Shown: positions 43,757-54,085 of the stretch, piece after piece
Layout of the letters: each line of letters starts with the position of its first letter
Numbering within the stretch: position 1 is the first letter of the stretch
Assembly (NCBI RefSeq): GCF_002807665.1
Contig: NZ_PEAY01000002.1
Location: 124,001-188,000 of the forward strand
DNA: 64,000 nt
Reading direction: 5' to 3'
DNA from: Neoalteromonas facilis
Lineage (GTDB): Bacteria > Pseudomonadota > Gammaproteobacteria > Enterobacterales > Alteromonadaceae
Made by a program: the position numbers and the translations under genes
The notes under the pieces: model-generated
What the model saw: the letters and a program-made list of their open reading frames with translations, nothing else
The model's database searches: none
What the model was told of the DNA's origin: nothing

Positions 43757-46700
43757 TTAGCCCTCCGCTCCAAAGTTGTTAAATTCATCTGCACTCTGTT
43801 CGACGCTGTCATCGTCTAACCAGTCGACTTTCGCCATTTTTCTAACGATAACGAATTCGTCTCGATTACATCCCACAGTGCCATAGTAGTTAAAGCCGTA
43901 GGATTGCTGTGCGTATCCGCCAATCATGTGAGTCGGTTTCATCACCGCTCGCGTGACCGAGTTGTGGATACCACCACGTGTTTTGGTAACTTCTGAACCC
44001 GGCACATTCACTATGCGTTCCTGAGCGTGATACATCATGCTCATGCCTTCCGGTACGCGCTGTGACACAACCGCTCGGGCAGCGATCGCACCGTTCACGT
44101 TGAACACTTCGATCCAATCGTTATCAACGATGCCTGCGCGCTGCGCATCAGGTTCGGAGATCCATACAATCGGGCCGCCGCGAGACAATGTAAGCATCAA
44201 CAAGTTGTCTGAATAGGTGCTGTGGATCCCCCACTTCTGGTGTGGCGTTATCCAGTTCAGCGCAATCTCCGTATTACCATTGGGTTGCTTATTCATCATT
44301 GGCTTCACGGTTTTGAGATTGATTGGCGGCTTATACAGGCACATGGTTTCACCAAAGTCGCGCATCCATTCGTGATCCTGATAGAACTGCTGACGACCTG
44401 TAACTGTGCGCCATGGAATGTACTCATGTACATTGGTGTAGCCCGCGTTGTAAGAGACGTGTTCATCTTCCAACCCTGACCAAGTCGGCGAACTGATTAT
44501 TTTACGCGGTTGCGCTTGCACATCTCTAAAGCGAATTTTTTCCTCTTCCTTTGGCTTCGCCAAATGAGTGTGATCTAAGCCAGTAAACTCACTAAGAGCG
44601 GCCCATGCTTTTACGGCTACCTGACCATTCGTTTCCGGCGCAAGAGAGAGAATTACTTCCGCGGCATCAATGGCAGTTTCAATTTTGGGGCGTCCTTTGT
44701 TCGCGCCTTCTTCAACATGGCGACGATTTAACTGGCCGAGGAATTCAACCTCAGTATCTGTATTCCAGGTTATTCCTTTACCGCCGTTACCAAGTTTTTC
44801 AAGCAATGGCCCAATCGAAGTGAATCGCGCATAGGTATTCGGATAGTCACGCTCAACCACAATCATATTTGGCGCAGTCTTTCCTGGGATAAGGTCACAC
44901 TCACCTTTCCACCAATGCTTTACACCAAAAGGTTGTGCAATTTCTGCCGGAGTATCATGCAGAATCGGTAAGGTGACTAAGTCTTTCTCTACTCCTAAAT
45001 GGCCGACTGCAGTTTTAGAGAATTGCTTGGCGATGCCTTTGAAAATATCCCAGTCAGAACGGGACTCCCACACAGGATCTACCGCTGCACTTAATGGGTG
45101 AATAAATGGGTGCATATCAGACGTATTTAAGTCGTCCTTCTCGTACCATGTTGCCGTTGGCAACACGATGTCCGAGTACAAACAGGTGGTTGACATTCGG
45201 AAGTCCAATGTCACCAACAAGTCAATTTTACCCTCGGCAGCTTCATCGACCCACTTAATGTCCTCTGGCTTTTTACCGCCGTCTTCACCAATATCTTTGC
45301 CCATCAAGCCATGTTTTGTTCCCAGCAAATGGCGCAGCATGTACTCATGGCCTTTACCTGACGAACCGAGCAGATTTGAGCGCCAGATAAACAAGTTACG
45401 TGGATAGTTTTGCGGATTCTCAGGCTCCAAGCAGGCAAAATTCAGTTCACCACTTTTGAGTTGCTCAACTGCATAGTCTTGTGGAGACTTACCAGCAGCT
45501 TCTGCATCTCTGCATAGCTGAAGCGGATTCATGCCAAGTTGTGGTGCTGATGGTAACCAGCCCATACGTTCCGCGCGACTGTTAAAATCAATAATCGAAC
45601 CAGACCATTTGTCTTTGTTTGCCATGGGAGAAATGACCTCTGTCATCTCTAACTTTTCATAACGCCACTGACTCGAATGATTGTAAAAGAAAGAAGTACC
45701 GTTCATATGGCGCGGTGGACGTTGCCAGTCAAGACCAAACGCCAGCGGTTGCCAGCCAGTTTGTGGGCGCAGTTTCTCTTGCCCCACATAGTGTGCCCAA
45801 CCGCCACCACTTTGACCGATACAACCACACATCATTAACATATTGATGAGACCACGGTAGTTCATATCCATGTGATACCAGTGGTTCATACCTGCACCAA
45901 CGATCACCATGGAGCGACCTTTGGTCTTGTCTGCGTTAGTTGCGAATTCTCTCGCGACTTTGATCACATCCGCGCGCGGTACGCCTGTGATTTGTTCCTG
46001 CCAAGCCGGTGTGTACGGAATGTCTTGGTCGTAACTGCTGGCCACATTCGGATCGTCATAACCATTGTCAACACCGTAGTTGGCAAGTGTTAAGTCAAAA
46101 ACAGTGGCAACATAGGTTTCAGAGCCATCAGCGAGTTTGACTTTCTTCGCTGGTACTTTGCGCAGCAACACATCGTCATGCTCAGTATTCTGGAAGTAGC
46201 CAAACTCATGTTCCGCACCACCAAAATATGGGAAAGCAACACTAACCAGCTCATCATGACTACCTTTCAGACTTACTCGTAAGTCGAGTTCATCACCTGA
46301 TTTACCATCAGTTTGGGTAATATTCCATTTCCCTTTTTCACCCCAGCGATAACCGACTGAGCCTGTAGGCGAAACTAATTCGCCATCTTTATCATTGACC
46401 GAGATGGTTTTCCATTCAGGGTTGTTGTCTTGACCGAGTTGACCATCTAAATCTGACGCTCTAAGGAACCGCCCCTGATGCAGACTGCCGTCCTCAGCTT
46501 TGTCTAGCATTACCAGAACAGGGAAGTCGGTATAACGTTTCACATAATCGGCAAAATAAGCTGATGGTTTCTCAACATGGAATTCTTTAAGAATAACGTG
46601 GCCAAATGCCATCGCTAATGCTGCATCGGTTCCCTGTTTAGGTGCTAGCCATTGGTCGGTTAATTTCGCCACTTCTGAATAGTCAGGGGTAATGCCGATG

Positions 46701-47533
46701 ACCTTAGTACCTTTGTAGCGGACTTCTGTGAGGAAGTGCGCATCCGGCGTACGTGTTTGTGGAACGTTTGAGCCCCAGCAAATAATGTAATTCGAGTTGT
46801 ACCAATCAGCCGACTCCGGCACATCGGTCTGTTCACCCCAAATTTGAGGAGATGCCGGCGGTAAATCACAGTACCAGTCATAAAAGCTTAGGCAGTTTCC
46901 ACCTATCAACGACAGATAGCGCGCACCCGCCGCATAGGAAACCATAGACATAGCAGGGATTGGTGAAAAGCCGGTAATGCGGTCAGGGCCGTAAGTTTTT
47001 GCCGTATATACATTCGCAGCCGCGATGATCTCGTTAGCTTCGTTCCAGTTAGCGCGAACAAATCCCCCCAGGCCTCGTTGTTGTTTATATTCTTTGGCTT
47101 TTGCGGGATCTTCAACAATCGAGCGCCAAGCCTCAACCGGATCCTTGTGTTGGGCTTTCGCTGCTCGCCACAGTTTGACTAAGCGTTTACGGATTTTTGG
47201 ATGCTTGAGGCGATTGGCACTGTAGATGTACCAAGAGTAACTTGCGCCCCTCGGGCAACCTCTGGGCTCATGGTTAGGAAGGTCTGGGCGCGTACGTGGA
47301 TAATCGGTTTGCTGAGTTTCCCAGGTTACCAATCCATCTTTCACGTAGATTTTCCAGGAACATGACCCGGTACAATTAACACCATGGGTTGAACGCACAA
47401 CTTTGTCATGCTGCCAACGACGGCGATATCCGTCCTCCCACCCTCTACTTTCATTCGTAGTAACCCCGTGACCGTTTGAGAACGGCTCTTCGTTACGTTT
47501 GAAGAACTGCAATCTGTCTAAAAAATGACTCAC
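43757..47533 (-). CDS. narG: Respiratory nitrate reductase alpha subunit (Mo-bisMGD)
   Basis: Catalytic subunit that reduces nitrate to nitrite on the cytosolic side of the membrane. About 1258 residues, normal size. The N-terminal Fe-S segment HGVNCTGSCSWKIYV ... RGCPRGASYSWY has the His and Cys ligands. The Mo ligand region is FYDWYCDLPPASPQIWGEQTD. The frame is open to a TTG at 47551, but the GTG at 47533 (MSHFLDRL with GGAG seven bases upstream) matches the family. First gene of narGHJI and its accessory tail. No Tat signal beyond the usual N-terminus. Confidence 0.97.
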   Translation of the reverse strand: MSHFLDRLQFFKRNEEPFSNGHGVTTNESRGWEDGYRRRWQHDKVVRSTHGVNCTGSCSWKIYVKDGLVTWETQQTDYPRTRPDLPNHEPRGCPRGASYSWYIYSANRLKHPKIRKRLVKLWRAAKAQHKDPVEAWRSIVEDPAKAKEYKQQRGLGGFVRANWNEANEIIAAANVYTAKTYGPDRITGFSPIPAMSMVSYAAGARYLSLIGGNCLSFYDWYCDLPPASPQIWGEQTDVPESADWYNSNYIICWGSNVPQTRTPDAHFLTEVRYKGTKVIGITPDYSEVAKLTDQWLAPKQGTDAALAMAFGHVILKEFHVEKPSAYFADYVKRYTDFPVLVMLDKAEDGSLHQGRFLRASDLDGQLGQDNNPEWKTISVNDKDGELVSPTGSVGYRWGEKGKWNITQTDGKSGDELDLRVSLKGSHDELVSVAFPYFGGAEHEFGYFQNTEHDDVLLRKVPAKKVKLADGSETYVATVFDLTLANYGVDNGYDDPNVASSYDQDIPYTPAWQEQITGVPRADVIKVAREFATNADKTKGRSMVIVGAGMNHWYHMDMNYRGLINMLMMCGCIGQSGGGWAHYVGQEKLRPQTGWQPLAFGLDWQRPPRHMNGTSFFYNHSSQWRYEKLEMTEVISPMANKDKWSGSIIDFNSRAERMGWLPSAPQLGMNPLQLCRDAEAAGKSPQDYAVEQLKSGELNFACLEPENPQNYPRNLFIWRSNLLGSSGKGHEYMLRHLLGTKHGLMGKDIGEDGGKKPEDIKWVDEAAEGKIDLLVTLDFRMSTTCLYSDIVLPTATWYEKDDLNTSDMHPFIHPLSAAVDPVWESRSDWDIFKGIAKQFSKTAVGHLGVEKDLVTLPILHDTPAEIAQPFGVKHWWKGECDLIPGKTAPNMIVVERDYPNTYARFTSIGPLLEKLGNGGKGITWNTDTEVEFLGQLNRRHVEEGANKGRPKIETAIDAAEVILSLAPETNGQVAVKAWAALSEFTGLDHTHLAKPKEEEKIRFRDVQAQPRKIISSPTWSGLEDEHVSYNAGYTNVHEYIPWRTVTGRQQFYQDHEWMRDFGETMCLYKPPINLKTVKPMMNKQPNGNTEIALNWITPHQKWGIHSTYSDNLLMLTLSRGGPIVWISEPDAQRAGIVDNDWIEVFNVNGAIAARAVVSQRVPEGMSMMYHAQERIVNVPGSEVTKTRGGIHNSVTRAVMKPTHMIGGYAQQSYGFNYYGTVGCNRDEFVIVRKMAKVDWLDDDSVEQSADEFNNFGAEG

Positions 47534-47656
47534 GCCAGACTCCTTTATCAATGGAATAGCAACGATAAGATGCGCTGCAAACTCAAGCTCTACATGGATT
47601 AAAGTGGATTGTTAATCGCACGGCAAGAGCCCGAAAATGGCGGTAAATGAGGGAGT

Positions 47657-47672
47657 TACCACCAAAGTGGTA
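47657..47672. promoter_or_regulatory. NarL-like palindrome between narG and narX
   Basis: TACCACCAAAGTGGTA is a perfect palindrome of 6-bp arms (7-2-7 layout of the NarL/NarP type). It lies in the divergent region, about 125 bp from narG and 130 bp from the sensor gene. A near-identical copy occurs at 54086. Confidence 0.65.
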
Positions 47673-47802
47673 GAGGCATTTTTTTGCTTTTCCTTTGTAT
47701 TAAAGGGGTCTAGACTGATGTCATTAAGAACTCATTACAAATCGAGCGTAGACTAATCTTTGTAGGTATCACTTGTGAGTCGACGCAATCGTTATATAAC
47801 CA

Positions 47803-49656
47803 ATGCAACCAATCAAAAGTTTTATACATTCGACAGTTTTTAAAATCGCTGCATTAATGTTTTCGGTAAGCTTTTTGGCGATCGTCAGTATGTTTACCAC
47901 CGTGTTTATGAGTGACGGTGCTCAGTTTGATGCTCAAGCGGTCAATGTGGCGGGCTCATTGAGAATGCAGACGTATCGAATTCATAGCGTCATCCAAGAC
48001 AGTCCAAATGATATTGAAACAATTAATCGATTAGTTGACGAATTTGACATGACTTTGAATACCGGCGTGCTGGTTAATCAACAGGCGCTTCGGGATAGCG
48101 GTGATATTGCCAAGCATCATGCGCTAGTTACAAAAAACTGGGGTGAAGAAGTCAAGCCGTTGATCCAAACCTACTTGAATTCTTCAAGAGCGCCCAACAC
48201 TTCGAGCCTAGACATTTTTGACAAACTGGTAGAAGACATCGAACTACTTGTTGTTGCTTATCAAAAACATGCTGAAACCAATATTGCTACGATCCGATTA
48301 GTTCAGAGTTTGGCATTATTCTGCACCCTTATACTTATTGCGCTAGCGATGGTGATTGTGCATCGCCATATCGAGCAACCGCTTTCAAAGCTAACTGCAG
48401 TTGCTCGTCAAATAGGCCAAGGAGACTTCACTGCCAGAGCAGAGGAAACAGGTAAAGGCGAGCTCGCGTTGTTGGCCCGAACAATCAACAAAATGAGCGG
48501 TAGCCTATATCGTTCTAAGTCACAACTTGAAGAGCAAATTAAACGCAAGACAAGAAAGCTGTCGCGCTCAAATCAATCTCTCGAATTGCTATTTCAAGTG
48601 TCACGCAAACTCAATGAAGTTGAACCCGGATCTGTCGATTTTCAACCATTACTCAACAAGCTGGCTGACGTAACTGGCGTTAAAGATTTAGACCTATGCA
48701 TCATGACTGCACAAGGAACGGGCCCCTACGAACATTTGATGAGTACCGAAAAAACGATTCCAGACAAATGCCAACAACAGCTTTGTCATGATTGTACTGA
48801 GCATGAGTCACTTTTTCCGCCTGTTAATGGGCAAATGAAGTATCAGTTAAGTATTGGTGATCAACACTATGGTGTCTTGGTGGTGAGTCTAGATGAAGGG
48901 TGCGTCCTCGAGGATTGGCAGCATCAATTGTTTGAGGCGATTGCTGAACAGGTCGCCAATGGGCTGAGCATGAAACATCAAAACGAGCAGCGTAGGCGTA
49001 TCGCTTTGATGAATGAACGCACGATAATTGCCAGAGAACTGCATGACTCTCTGGCGCAGGCATTGTCCTACCTAAAAATTCAGGTAACGCGATTGCAACG
49101 CCTGCAGCAAAAAGACAGTGCTCAGGAGCAAATAGACCAAGTCATTGATGAGCTCAAAAATGGACTTGGCGCGGCTTACAGTGAACTGCGTGAATTGTTA
49201 ACTACTTTCAGATTGAAACTCGATGGACAGGGCATCAAAGCCGCATTAGAGCAAACGATTTCGCAATTGCAAAACCGCTCAGACGATTTCAGTTTTACGC
49301 TTAATTATCACGTAAGCAATATTCCCTTCACGCCTCAAGAAGAAATACATCTTTTACAAATTGCCAGAGAAGCGACCCAAAATGCTTTCTATCATTCTAA
49401 GGGCTCCAATATTGAAATTGGTATAACCAGTAACTCCTTATCAGAAGTGATATTAACGGTTAAAGACAACGGAATTGGCATCCCTGAAGACCCAAATAAG
49501 CTAAACCACTACGGGCTAGCCATTATGAAAGAACGCAGCCGGAATTTGGATGGAGAGTTATCAGTCAAACGAAATGATGAACGTGGTACCACTGTCATGT
49601 TTAGTTTCATTCCCGAGTATGCGCGAACACTTGAGGCAAAGAGCAAGAGTGCTTGA
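47803..49656 (+). CDS. narX: NarX-type nitrate/nitrite sensor histidine kinase
   Basis: Membrane sensor kinase, 617 residues. TM1 lies at about 14-36; the nitrate-sensing P-box DAQAVNVAGSLRMQTYRI (about 43-60) closely follows E. coli NarX. TM2 is at about 166-187, then HAMP (about 187-240), a coiled coil, a GAF-like central part with a Cys cluster (CQQQLCHDC, 323-331), and HisKA_3 (RELHDSLAQALSYL, H414) with an HATPase domain (DNGIGIPE). The RR partner is probably narL at 54192, separated by modABC-narK. Divergent from narG. Confidence 0.93.
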   Translation: MQPIKSFIHSTVFKIAALMFSVSFLAIVSMFTTVFMSDGAQFDAQAVNVAGSLRMQTYRIHSVIQDSPNDIETINRLVDEFDMTLNTGVLVNQQALRDSGDIAKHHALVTKNWGEEVKPLIQTYLNSSRAPNTSSLDIFDKLVEDIELLVVAYQKHAETNIATIRLVQSLALFCTLILIALAMVIVHRHIEQPLSKLTAVARQIGQGDFTARAEETGKGELALLARTINKMSGSLYRSKSQLEEQIKRKTRKLSRSNQSLELLFQVSRKLNEVEPGSVDFQPLLNKLADVTGVKDLDLCIMTAQGTGPYEHLMSTEKTIPDKCQQQLCHDCTEHESLFPPVNGQMKYQLSIGDQHYGVLVVSLDEGCVLEDWQHQLFEAIAEQVANGLSMKHQNEQRRRIALMNERTIIARELHDSLAQALSYLKIQVTRLQRLQQKDSAQEQIDQVIDELKNGLGAAYSELRELLTTFRLKLDGQGIKAALEQTISQLQNRSDDFSFTLNYHVSNIPFTPQEEIHLLQIAREATQNAFYHSKGSNIEIGITSNSLSEVILTVKDNGIGIPEDPNKLNHYGLAIMKERSRNLDGELSVKRNDERGTTVMFSFIPEYARTLEAKSKSA

Positions 49657-49681
49657 TTTCCTAAGCTTTTGACTCGTTTTA

Positions 49682-50740
49682 TCAACTATGAATTGCAACT
49701 GATTTCACCTGCAACAACGCTTGGCTACCAGCGGCTAAAGACAAACTTGCTATTGCGCGTTTGGTTACCGAAACCATAAAAGCATTTTCGCCTACAGTAG
49801 CTTTTACAATTGCTTGGCTTGGGTGCTCACCTTCATTGATTGCCACAATCTGAGCGTTGAGCACGTTTTGAAAACTGGTTTTACCTACAGAATTCGCTAG
49901 GCTGATATCTTTCCCAAAGACTTGAACTCTTACTTGGTTGCCAATCTTGAAACTATTGTTGGGTATCCAAAGTGCTTGGTCACCAATAGACATACAAGCT
50001 AAGTGCCACTGCTTGTCAATCTTTATTACCTTGCCTGACAAGACCGTCGATATCTCATCATTGAGTCGTAGTGGTAACATCTCATTTGAAAGCGAGGCCG
50101 ACAGCGAATCACTGGATACCACACCGCCCTCATGCATAACAACAACATGATCTGCGAGCATTGCCACTTCTGGCGCTGCATGAGTAACGTATAACATGGG
50201 TATGCTCAGTTGCCGCTTAACACGCTTTAAGAAAGGTAAAATCTCGCGTTTTCGGTCATCGTCAAGTGATGCCAGTGGTTCATCAAACAGCAAAATCTTG
50301 GGGTTCAGCGCCAGTGCCCGAGCAATGCCGACACGCTGTGCTTCCCCACCTGATAATGCTACAGTTTTCTGATCCAGTAGGTGTTCAATACCCAACACTG
50401 AAATAGCTTCCTTTAAGCTCTCCTTGCTTGCATGACTTGAGCGTTTGATACCATAGTCGAGATTGTCTTTCACACTGAGATGACTGAACAAACTTGGCTC
50501 CTGAAAGACATAGCCAATGGTTCGCTTATGCGGCTTAAGCTTAGTTTTTGGGCTATCCCACACTTCATCACCGATAGAAAAGTTTCCAGCTGCCTCCTTC
50601 TCCAGGCCAGCGACACAGCGCAGTAATGTTGTTTTGCCGCAACCAGAATGCCCATACAGCACGCTAATGCCTGTGTCGGGAAGCTCAAGATCAACATCCA
50701 GATTAAACCTCCCTTTAGAAAGCCTATAAGCGAGTTCCAC
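49682..50740 (-). CDS. modC: Molybdate ABC transporter ATP-binding protein
   Basis: ATPase of molybdate import, 352 residues from a GTG at 50740. Walker A is GHSGCGKTTLL (about 31-41), the signature LSGGEAQRVGIARAL, Walker B LLFDEPLASLD, with a C-terminal Mop/TOBE domain (about 285-350, QNVLNAQIVAINEG and SVTKRAIASLSL). The frame extends upstream, but this start sits two bases after the modB stop with GAGG before it. Supplies molybdate for the nitrate reductase cofactor. Confidence 0.94.
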   Translation of the reverse strand: MELAYRLSKGRFNLDVDLELPDTGISVLYGHSGCGKTTLLRCVAGLEKEAAGNFSIGDEVWDSPKTKLKPHKRTIGYVFQEPSLFSHLSVKDNLDYGIKRSSHASKESLKEAISVLGIEHLLDQKTVALSGGEAQRVGIARALALNPKILLFDEPLASLDDDRKREILPFLKRVKRQLSIPMLYVTHAAPEVAMLADHVVVMHEGGVVSSDSLSASLSNEMLPLRLNDEISTVLSGKVIKIDKQWHLACMSIGDQALWIPNNSFKIGNQVRVQVFGKDISLANSVGKTSFQNVLNAQIVAINEGEHPSQAIVKATVGENAFMVSVTKRAIASLSLAAGSQALLQVKSVAIHS

Positions 50741-50742
50741 AA

Positions 50743-51435
50743 TTACCGCCTCTTCACGGGAACGAATGCAAACCGTCGACGCCGGATCCATTGCAGAAAT
50801 GTTAATGTTATAAATGAAAAGATTAGCATGATTAATGACAGCTTATGTGCGGCGCCGTAATCCATACTCTCTACATGGTCATAAATTTGAATTGATACAA
50901 CTTGCGTTTCACCCGGAATATTGCCTCCAATCATCAAAATAACACCAAACTCACCAATCGTATGCGCGAAAGTCAAAACGATAGCCGTAAGAATGCCATT
51001 CTTTGATAAAGGCAACACCACAGAAAAAAAAGTATCGATGGGAGAGGCTCTTAACGTAGATGCGACTTCTAGCGTTCGAGTAGGGATGGCTTCAAAGGCA
51101 GACACAAGTGGTTGTACTGTAAAGGGTAAAGAATAAACAATCGAGGCTATGACCAAGCCTGAAAACGTAAAAGGGAATACACCAAAACCTAATTGAGTTG
51201 TTACTTTACCCACCGGCCCCTCAGGACCTAAAAGCAATAGTATATAAAATCCGAGTACCGTAGGCGGCAATATGAGTGGCATCGCTACCAATGCAGTTAA
51301 GAGACTTGTGAGCTTGGAGCGAGACCTAGCCAACCACCAGGAAAACGGAATTCCAAAACATAACAGGAGAATGGTTACCGTGCTCGCCAGCTTTAAGGTC
51401 AGAAGCAAGGCTTGCATATCACTCGTGGATAGCAT
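50743..51435 (-). CDS. modB: Molybdate ABC transporter permease
   Basis: Membrane permease, 230 residues with five helices. The family signature LRASPIDTFFSVVLPLSKNGILTAIVLTFAHTIGEFGVILMIGGNIPG is present (EAA loop). ATG at 51435 is chosen (GAGG six bases upstream, N-terminus like E. coli ModB); it overlaps modA by 17 bp. The frame extends upstream to 51468 but has less support. Confidence 0.94.
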   Translation of the reverse strand: MLSTSDMQALLLTLKLASTVTILLLCFGIPFSWWLARSRSKLTSLLTALVAMPLILPPTVLGFYILLLLGPEGPVGKVTTQLGFGVFPFTFSGLVIASIVYSLPFTVQPLVSAFEAIPTRTLEVASTLRASPIDTFFSVVLPLSKNGILTAIVLTFAHTIGEFGVILMIGGNIPGETQVVSIQIYDHVESMDYGAAHKLSLIMLIFSFITLTFLQWIRRRRFAFVPVKRR

Positions 51436-52198
51436 TTGCGGCCTCTTGATCAGGTACTTCAAACCCATATTCTGTCAGTATTTTTGAGACGGCTCCACTT
51501 TGCATAAATGAATGAAATCGCCACGCGGTAGGGTTGTCTCCTCCGTGTTGGGTGACAATAAAACCTTGGAGTAGCGGAGAATGGAGAGTCTCCGGTATTA
51601 ATATGTAGGAGGCTCTTGAGGAGTTCCATGCAGATTTTACCAACGACAAGGCAACAATACCCGCATCGACATGCTGATTAACGATAAGTTGAGCAGTATG
51701 GGAAACGCTATCACCATAGATGATTTTTGAAGTCAGCTGAGTCCACAATCCAGTTTGCTCCAGTACCTCTTTGGCTTTCATTCCATAGGGAGCGTGTCGT
51801 GGATTGGCAATAGCGATTCTCTCAAAGTCAGCGTGAAGCAAAGAAGCGAGTTGGCCGTTAGACAAATCGTTTTTATAGCTCAATAGAACTAATCGGCCCT
51901 TTGCGTATGGGACAACAGCCGACGAAGAATAGCCCATTGCTTTAAGCTGCTGTGGAAAGTTTATGTCTGCTGAGAAATACAGATCATAAGGTGCACCGTT
52001 GCGGATCTGCGTACGAAACTTCCCTGACGAACCAAACGACGTTTTAACGGCCACATCTGGATTGGATGTCTCAAACAAACTAACAATATCTTTCATTGCG
52101 AATTTGAGGTCAGACGCAGCTGCTATTAACAGCTCATCAGCATTTACATTCAAATGAAAAAATAGGGTTATCAATAAGAAAATTAGCTTTAAACGCAT
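51419..52198 (-). CDS. modA: Molybdate-binding periplasmic protein
   Basis: Periplasmic binding protein, 259 residues with signal peptide (LIFLLITLFFHLNVNADE, cleavage about 21). Ligand-contact segments AAASDLKFAM and TSFGSSGKF, ANPRHAPYGMKAKEVL, YGDSVSHTAQLIVNQHVDAGIVAL follow ModA. First gene of modABC. Placed between narX and narK in a single nitrate locus. Confidence 0.95.
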   Translation of the reverse strand: MRLKLIFLLITLFFHLNVNADELLIAAASDLKFAMKDIVSLFETSNPDVAVKTSFGSSGKFRTQIRNGAPYDLYFSADINFPQQLKAMGYSSSAVVPYAKGRLVLLSYKNDLSNGQLASLLHADFERIAIANPRHAPYGMKAKEVLEQTGLWTQLTSKIIYGDSVSHTAQLIVNQHVDAGIVALSLVKSAWNSSRASYILIPETLHSPLLQGFIVTQHGGDNPTAWRFHSFMQSGAVSKILTEYGFEVPDQEAANAIHE

Positions 52199-52220
52199 GA
52201 GAGTATCAACCTTGGCAAAC

Positions 52221-52255
52221 CGATAAAAGGTGCGATCATTCGCACCTTATTATCG
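52221..52255 (-). terminator. Rho-independent terminator of narK
   Basis: CGATAAAAGGTGCG (52221-52234) pairs with CGCACCTTATTATCG (52241-52255), 14 bp with one bulged base. On the minus strand the GGTGCG core arm is followed by TTTT. It lies between the narK stop (52270) and the modA start (52198). Confidence 0.85.
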
Positions 52256-52269
52256 ATTATTCAGACTTC

Positions 52270-53883
52270 CTAAGGATTGTAGAATTCGCCGTCCTTACGT
52301 AAATAGAACCAGTAGTTAATTAAAACGCAGACACCATAGAACACTGCAAATCCTATCAACGCGACTTCAGGAGTAGTTGCCTGGATTTGCTCACCAATAA
52401 CCTTTGGTATGTAAAAGGCACCGTATGCCGCTACTGCTGACGTCCAACCAAGTACTGGGCCCGCTTGTTCTTTAGGGAATACTTGCGCGATTGTTCTGAA
52501 GGTTGAACCATTACCGATACCCGTTGCAGCAAAAAGAAGTAGGAACAACACAAAGAATGGCATAAAGAACTCTTCTGGTGTTGCAGATTGATAGGCTTCG
52601 CGCATGTAGTAAGCCGCGCCGAGTGCACTTCCAATCATCACAATTGAGCATATTTGTGTGACTAATGCACCGCCAATTTTGTCCGAAATCCAACCACCTA
52701 ACGGACGAATAAGTGCACCAATGAATGGGCCCATCCAGGCGTACATTAAAGCACTTGGCCCATTAGGGTTGATGGTATTGTGCGTCATCACTCCATCGAC
52801 AATAACGTGGCTGTAGCCAAAAATTACTTTGATCGCTAGCGGGAATGAGGCCGCAAAACCAATAAACGAACCGAAGGTCATAGTGTAAATGACACTCATC
52901 ACCCAAGTGTGTTTGTTGTTAAAGATTTGATATTGACGAGTCAGACTCTGACCAATTGAACCGGGTAACATTTTTAAGATAACGACGGTGGCAGTCACAA
53001 CCAGTACTAATACAACTTCCTTGGGTACCCCGAATCCAGAACCATTTGCAGTCTCAGGCAGCATCAACCATAAGCCAAAAGCAGCTACAACCAATCCGAT
53101 ACTGAGCATAACCGTGATCAGAGCAAAAGATGTTAGAGGGTTACCAATGTTTGGAGAAACATCAGGCGTACGAATATTATTCATACCAAACCATGATAGG
53201 AAGAATAGAGGGACAAGTAATAACAACCAGACAAAACCGGCGTTTGAAATATAGCTTTCTGTTCCTGCAGGAATTTTACCAATAAGCGTACCTGATGCGT
53301 TGATCAGCGTCATCGGGTCGCCACTAAAAGCACCAAAGGCAGCGAATGTCATGAACAGTGGCACAACAATTTGCATCGTGGTAACACCAAAGTTACCTAA
53401 ACCTGCGTTCATACCCAGTGCCAAACCTTGCTGCTTCTTCGGGAAGAAGAAGCTGATATTTGACATTGATGAAGCAAAGTTTCCACCGCCGAAACCGGAT
53501 AGCAATGCTAACAATTGAAATTGCCATAATGGCGTATCAGGGTTTTGCAGTGCAAATCCTGCTCCAACGGCAGGTATCATTAGTAGTGCAGTCGTGAAGA
53601 AAATAGTGTTCCTACCGCCGCATAATCGAATGAAGAAACTGCTTGGAATTCTCAGTGTTGCGCCGGTCAATCCAGCAATCGCCATTAAGGTGAAGAGTTC
53701 TGCCTTAGCGAAAGGGAACCCAAGATTTAGCATTTGAACGGTAATAATGCCCCAATAGAGCCATACAGCGAAGCCCGTCAGCAAGCTAGGGATCGATATC
53801 CATAGGTTGCGATTCGCTATTTTCTTTCCCTCTTTTTCCCAGAAATCAGGGTCTTCTGGATCCCACTTGTGCAGATCAGACAT
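52270..53883 (-). CDS. narK: Nitrate/nitrite transporter (NNP family, NarK type)
   Basis: Major-facilitator transporter, 537 residues with about 12 helices. The nitrate signature GFGGGNFASSMSNISFFFPKKQQGLALGMNAGLGN and GAFYIPKVIGE fit the NarK/NRT family. The N-terminus SDLHKWDPEDPDFWEKEGKKIANRNLWISIPSLLTGF is the longer type. ATG at 53883 is chosen (GGAG eight bases upstream). Imports nitrate and/or exports nitrite for NarG. Confidence 0.96.
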   Translation of the reverse strand: MSDLHKWDPEDPDFWEKEGKKIANRNLWISIPSLLTGFAVWLYWGIITVQMLNLGFPFAKAELFTLMAIAGLTGATLRIPSSFFIRLCGGRNTIFFTTALLMIPAVGAGFALQNPDTPLWQFQLLALLSGFGGGNFASSMSNISFFFPKKQQGLALGMNAGLGNFGVTTMQIVVPLFMTFAAFGAFSGDPMTLINASGTLIGKIPAGTESYISNAGFVWLLLLVPLFFLSWFGMNNIRTPDVSPNIGNPLTSFALITVMLSIGLVVAAFGLWLMLPETANGSGFGVPKEVVLVLVVTATVVILKMLPGSIGQSLTRQYQIFNNKHTWVMSVIYTMTFGSFIGFAASFPLAIKVIFGYSHVIVDGVMTHNTINPNGPSALMYAWMGPFIGALIRPLGGWISDKIGGALVTQICSIVMIGSALGAAYYMREAYQSATPEEFFMPFFVLFLLLFAATGIGNGSTFRTIAQVFPKEQAGPVLGWTSAVAAYGAFYIPKVIGEQIQATTPEVALIGFAVFYGVCVLINYWFYLRKDGEFYNP

Positions 53884-54085
53884 AACGCTTACTCCAACAT
53901 AGAATGACATTTATTTGGTCACACTATGATCCACACAAGCAGTGCTAACAATCTGCTTCAGTAGGTAGCTAGGCGAAGCATTGTGGTAACAAAACTAACG
54001 ATTTTTGACACATTTAGTGCTGAAATAGGTACAGCTATCTTGTTGTATTCCCTATATTTAAAGGGTTTCAAAATATGTGTTTTGC

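Noticed and set aside
42993-47225. Several plus-strand frames opposite narH and narG
   Set aside because: All are short shadows of well-identified genes with low-complexity products.
47534-47802. FNR site before narG
   Set aside because: I looked for TTGAT-N4-ATCAA and found only partial matches, so none is reported, although anaerobic control is expected.
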